From NCBI RefSeq assembly GCF_000002075.1, contig NW_004797366.1:161932-196140 (forward strand): a DNA stretch of 34,209 nucleotides, given 5' to 3'. The DNA comes from Aplysia californica. Taxonomy: Eukaryota > Mollusca > Gastropoda > Aplysiida > Aplysiidae. Of the stretch, positions 31,009-34,209 are shown in pieces. Each line of letters starts with the position of its first letter. Positions within the stretch are counted from its first letter, which is position 1. A program made the translations under genes and the position numbers. The notes beneath the pieces are model-generated. The model searched no databases, was not told the DNA's origin, and saw only the letters and a program-made list of their open reading frames with translations.

Positions 31009-31360
31009 TAATAATAACAATAATTGCATTTATATAGCGCATATCCATGCTCAAGAGCATGTTCTATGCACTTTACAACCATTATTACCCCAGCAGACCC
31101 TCTGAGAACACTCAGAAACATTCTCGGCTTCCGCAGAAGCATACAGTGCAAGCTGTGGATTTCACGCGCTCAAACACTATCAAACTGACAAGACCGTTCA
31201 CTGTCTATAGCCGGGTACCCATTTCCACCTGGGTGAAGTGAGGAAAATTTGTGCAAAGTGCCTTTCCAAATGACACAACGTCGGACCCCTGACGGGATTT
31301 GAACCCACGACCTTACGGTTGCGAGTCCGAGAGCCTAACCACTAGGCCACCGACGCCACA
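31009..31360 (-). repeat. tRNA-derived SINE, 352 bp
   Basis: On the minus strand it starts GGCGTCGGTGGCCTAGTGGT, with an A box (TGGCCTAGTGG), then a B box GGTTCAAATCC at 31305-31295. A body with CTGCTGGGGTAATAATGG follows, then a 3' region with the palindrome CATGCTCTTGAGCATG and an ATT-type tail. AGCTAA at 31003-31008 and 31361-31366 may be the target duplication. The A and B boxes are those of tRNA pol III promoters; the long tail rules out a tRNA gene. Resembles molluscan tRNA-headed SINEs; family not assigned. Confidence 0.85.
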
Positions 31361-32207
31361 AGCTAACTGATACACACAACTGTTAGAGCAAAGAGTTATA
31401 GGTCAGGGAAAAGGGCAAAAGTCTGGGTTTTAAGTCACAGCACCTTGAAATTATGTAACTCACTAATAAAGCTAAAAAGAAAAAGTTTTTTCCCTTCTTG
31501 TTTATTAAATGTATAGAATACAAAACGATGAACAGTTAAAGATCACCACCCTCTACTTCTGAAAAGATTTTGGAATGAAGCAAGCAGTGTTTATTTATAA
31601 TATAATGAATGCTTTGAGAATAAAACTATAAAAAAAAAGCCTGACCTAAAAAAAAAAAGTAAAACAATCCAAGGTCACTTTTGAACAGCATACCTTGCGT
31701 AAGAACCCAGTCCACCCAAAAACCTGCATCTACTTTGTTATGGAATTTTTCTCTCTAAAATATATGCATGCACTGAGAATCCGTTCTAAAAATAGAAATC
31801 TGATTAATCTGCGACATAAAGAGCATGGTATGGTCTGTGCAGGAAACCCAAGAATAAACAGTCACGACAATTATGACACATATATTAAATCAGAAAAGTA
31901 TCTTCGCTCCATTTGTGCGGGGCCCGTATGAACTTCACTCCTGTTCCTGAGGTGAAGGCAAATTTTACTGTTAAGAAAGAGGGAGCTGTAAATCTCCAAG
32001 GTATAGAAATAGTGGACGGCAAATCCATGACAACTTTGTTTCTTGTGACATGTGATGTCACAAGAAACAAAGTAATATGACAAACTGCAATGGATGCCTG
32101 AGAAGTCACAAAAGGACAAAGGAACACACTTTTTCAAACTAGGCCCCTGAACTATTCTTTAAGGCCACCTATATTCTCACCCAGAGTGAGAATAGTGCAG
32201 GCGAGTC
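31361..32207. other. 5' intron, nothing recognised
   Basis: AT-rich. A short palindrome TTTCTTGTGACAT/ATGTCACAAGAAA occurs at about 32038-32070. Confidence 0.4.
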
Positions 32208-32652
32208 TTGTGGCTATTCTCATCCGGTGCGCGTTCACCAAATTTTGCGTTCACCCTAAACCACAGAATTCTACACTGTGATAACAGAAAAATTGTAGAA
32301 TTTTGTGCCGTGAACAAACGTTCCATTACAACTGTAGCCTACTAAAAGCGTACAATTTTGTCCGTGGGCAGTGGAGAGAGAGAGAGAAAGAGAGAGAGGA
32401 GTAGCGCGAGAATTTCCGGGCAAAACAAAATGGCGACCCGCGTAGTTCGGCTCGATTCGAAAAGTTAAATAGCCGTAGCATCTTTGTAGACAACCAAATT
32501 AATTTACTTTTGTGTTTTAACATCATTTTTTAACTTTGTTTTGGTCAATTTGATCGTCCACACCGATAGACAGTATTCAGAAAGAGACACAGAGAGAGAG
32601 AAGAGGGGAGGAGTTGATCTTGCGAGAACTTCCGGGCGGGTGAGAATAGCCA
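32208..32652. mobile_element. 445-bp inverted-repeat-bounded element with GC-rich motifs
   Basis: Starts GTGGCTATTCTCATCCGG and ends CGGGTGAGAATAGCCAC, a 16-17-bp inverted repeat. A related partial palindrome (TATTCTCACCCAGAGTGAGAATA) lies just outside at about 32170. Inside: an imperfect hairpin (GCGTTCACC...GAATTCTAC with GTAGAATTTTGTGCCGTGAAC), two blocks with GAGAGAGA then CGAGAA.TTCCGGGC, and AAAATGGCGACC. No target duplication seen, so transposon status is provisional. Confidence 0.45.
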
Positions 32653-33643
32653 CTTTCATTCTTTAAATGACAGTAATTAGGGGAAAAAGGGGTAGCTGGC
32701 ACACAGGCACAAAAGTAGTGGTGTCCACCTACAACAACCCCCTTGAGAGGCAAGTCTTGGTTGTAAAATAATTACTATTATAATGCGGAGGTTGGTGCTA
32801 GCTGAATTTTCCCACATACCCATCCACCCCCTTCAGACAAACCCTTGACACACACCAAATACACACTCACGAGACCTAATCGCAGAAAGTGTCATTACAG
32901 TATCAATGCTGTCACATAGAAATTGACAAGGCTGACAAGGCAGCATCACAGCTTTCAAGTGTGCCAGTGCTCAATCACAGGAGAGGGGGAGTAATGTTAT
33001 TGCAAAGTGGCTCAGACCCACTCCCCCCCCCTCCAACCCCCCTTTACTCCTTCAGCTGGAAGACTCTTGAACCTGAACTTGAAGGAAGGTGGCTCTTGAC
33101 GAGAAAAGTAGGGCTAAGTGAACTGAGCTACTGTGGGCTAGGCCTAGGCCTACGGCGTAGTAGTGTATTTTGGGCACAAGACAAGCAGGTGTTGTGAGGA
33201 GATAAACAAGAGAGGGGGGAAGTGTACACACCAAAATTAGATCTAGATCTAGATTTAGATCATGTAATGTATAGTCTAGTATAGAGGCAATAGGTCAATT
33301 GGGGCCATTATCTCGTTGAAATTGAATCTTTACAAAATTGGTCAGACAACACAAACAATATCAATGACAACAATGAAGATTGCTGTGGAGGAAAATGTTT
33401 CTGTTACAGGGGGATATTTATATATGAAACTCCATTACACAAGCTTAAGTTGCTGACAGGTAGCGCTTGTTCTTATCTGGGTGGTTGAGAGGACGATACT
33501 GTGTTACACAGCGTTACACAGACACGGTGTGTAACATAGCACTAGCAGTCAGTAGCAGTGACTGATGACTGATGGTAGTTTTTGGGAACTATCGATAACA
33601 CGACATCGTGAAACTGCGTACGAGACAGACCAACAGCACTCAC
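32653..33643. other. 5' intron / upstream region, nothing recognised
   Basis: Contains C-rich patches near 33020-33045, TAGATCTAGATCTAGATTTAG at about 33238-33258, and palindromic ACACAGCGTTACACAG/GTGTGTAAC near 33505-33535. Confidence 0.4.
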
Positions 33644-33840
33644 CAAAAGCCAATACAATACAATCAAACGATGACTACCGCCAGAGAAGCAACATTTCAA
33701 GACTTCTCCTTCCCAATGTTCACATCATTTCACCGACGTTTTGCTATCTACTGGTGAAGAACTGACGTTAGGACAAGTGCACAAGACCTGTCGCATTATG
33801 TTTTGATGTCAATAATGACAACTTCCGGATCCTGTGTTGA
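33644..33840 (-). promoter_or_regulatory. Candidate noncoding first exon and promoter of aftiphilin
   Basis: The main coding exon has a splice acceptor 13 bases before its ATG, so a noncoding upstream exon is required. The best donor seen upstream is TTTTG|GTGAGTG at 33644/33643. Upstream of it are minus-strand CCGGAAGT (33821-33828), an ETS-type site often near transcription starts, and ACGTCA-like sequence. Short upstream frames occur in the proposed leader (an ATG followed one codon later by TGA, and a six-codon frame). The exon start is not defined by sequence. Confidence 0.4.
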
Positions 33841-33844
33841 CTGT

Positions 33845-34076
33845 GAAACGGCGACGACGCCCATGACAAGGGGCGCAACAAGTAAAAACTCGTCTTCATT
33901 CAATAAAGGGAAGAAACCAAGAAAATTAATTGTTGGTTCTGAGTCACGTTTGAAATCGAAAATACATAATATTACACACACAGTAGGCCATCATTGCACA
34001 GACATTTTTATTTTTTCTTCATTCTACCTTTCTTACGGTACATTTGATGAATTGGGAAAGCTTTCGGTGAAGGATT
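33845..34076. other. Possible upstream promoter region
   Basis: No gene recognised. It lies between the two ETS-type motif clusters and is AT-rich except near 33850-33885. Confidence 0.3.
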
Positions 34077-34097
34077 CAACTTCCGCCAATGGCGCCC
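34077..34097. promoter_or_regulatory. ETS/CCAAT-like promoter motif cluster
   Basis: CTTCCGCCAATGGCGCC combines an ETS-like core with a CCAAT box in a GC-rich patch of otherwise AT-rich DNA. It lies just upstream of the proposed aftiphilin first exon. Assignment to that gene, or to one beyond the window, is inference. Confidence 0.3.
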
Positions 34098-34099
34098 CT

Positions 34100-34149
<50 letters not shown>

Positions 34150-34209
34150 GCTACTACTACTGCTACTACTACTGCTACTACTACTGCTACTACTACTGCT
34201 ACTACTACT
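34098..34209. repeat. CTA/CTG trinucleotide repeat at the window edge
   Basis: A long CTA run turns into a higher-order CTACTACTG unit repeated to the end of the window; the array continues beyond it. Confidence 0.9.

Noticed and set aside
28786-31029. 747-residue open frame starting MQLLLLLL upstream of the aftiphilin ATG
   Set aside because: The first 49 residues cross a good splice acceptor at 30896 into intron; the family N-terminus (SSSPPP then acidic FG) begins at the ATG at 30882.
31286-31357. tRNA gene
   Set aside because: The tRNA-like head continues into a SINE body and tail and is flanked by a possible target duplication.
32429-32470. Short plus-strand frame ATGGCGACC...
   Set aside because: It stops after about a dozen codons and no downstream exon is visible; kept only as a YY1-like motif.

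Overview
The window is animal nuclear DNA, AT-rich, with long introns, GT-AG splice sites, many short interspersed repeats, miniature inverted-repeat elements and microsatellites. One host gene is recognisable: the minus-strand orthologue of aftiphilin (AFTPH), a clathrin/AP-1 accessory protein. Divergence from the vertebrate protein, with a tRNA-headed SINE and dense MITE/SINE content, suggests a marine invertebrate, most likely a mollusc. That placement is inference.

Layout in gene (minus) order: a possible promoter and noncoding first exon lie at about 33.6-34.1 kb. A 2,052-base coding exon carrying the ATG is at 30882-28831. Coding exons follow at 28414-28188, 26784-26652, 25007-24840, 23087-23030, 20456-20394 and 9879-9686. 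All phases agree and give 964 residues. A phase-compatible 15-base microexon candidate (14637-14623) lies inside the 10.5-kb last intron. The 3' UTR starts at 9685 and is made of minisatellite units that look like copies of the end of the coding sequence. I recognise no gene between 1 and 9240 or beyond 33.9 kb.

The introns and flanks carry a family of SINE-like elements in two body types (A and B) plus tail-only copies. All share one 3' tail that folds into a hairpin. The hairpin stem shows compensatory changes between types, and every copy I could orient points the same way, in the sense of aftiphilin. One copy ends 16-17 bases from a splice acceptor and may supply its branch point. Another has seeded a 22-bp minisatellite. 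There are also a tRNA-derived SINE, a 950-bp pogo/Tigger-like element that split a 52-bp satellite, a 182-bp TA-flanked MITE, several foldback/MITE elements, and a 9-copy 54-bp minisatellite. No viral or LTR element, CRISPR array or rRNA was seen.
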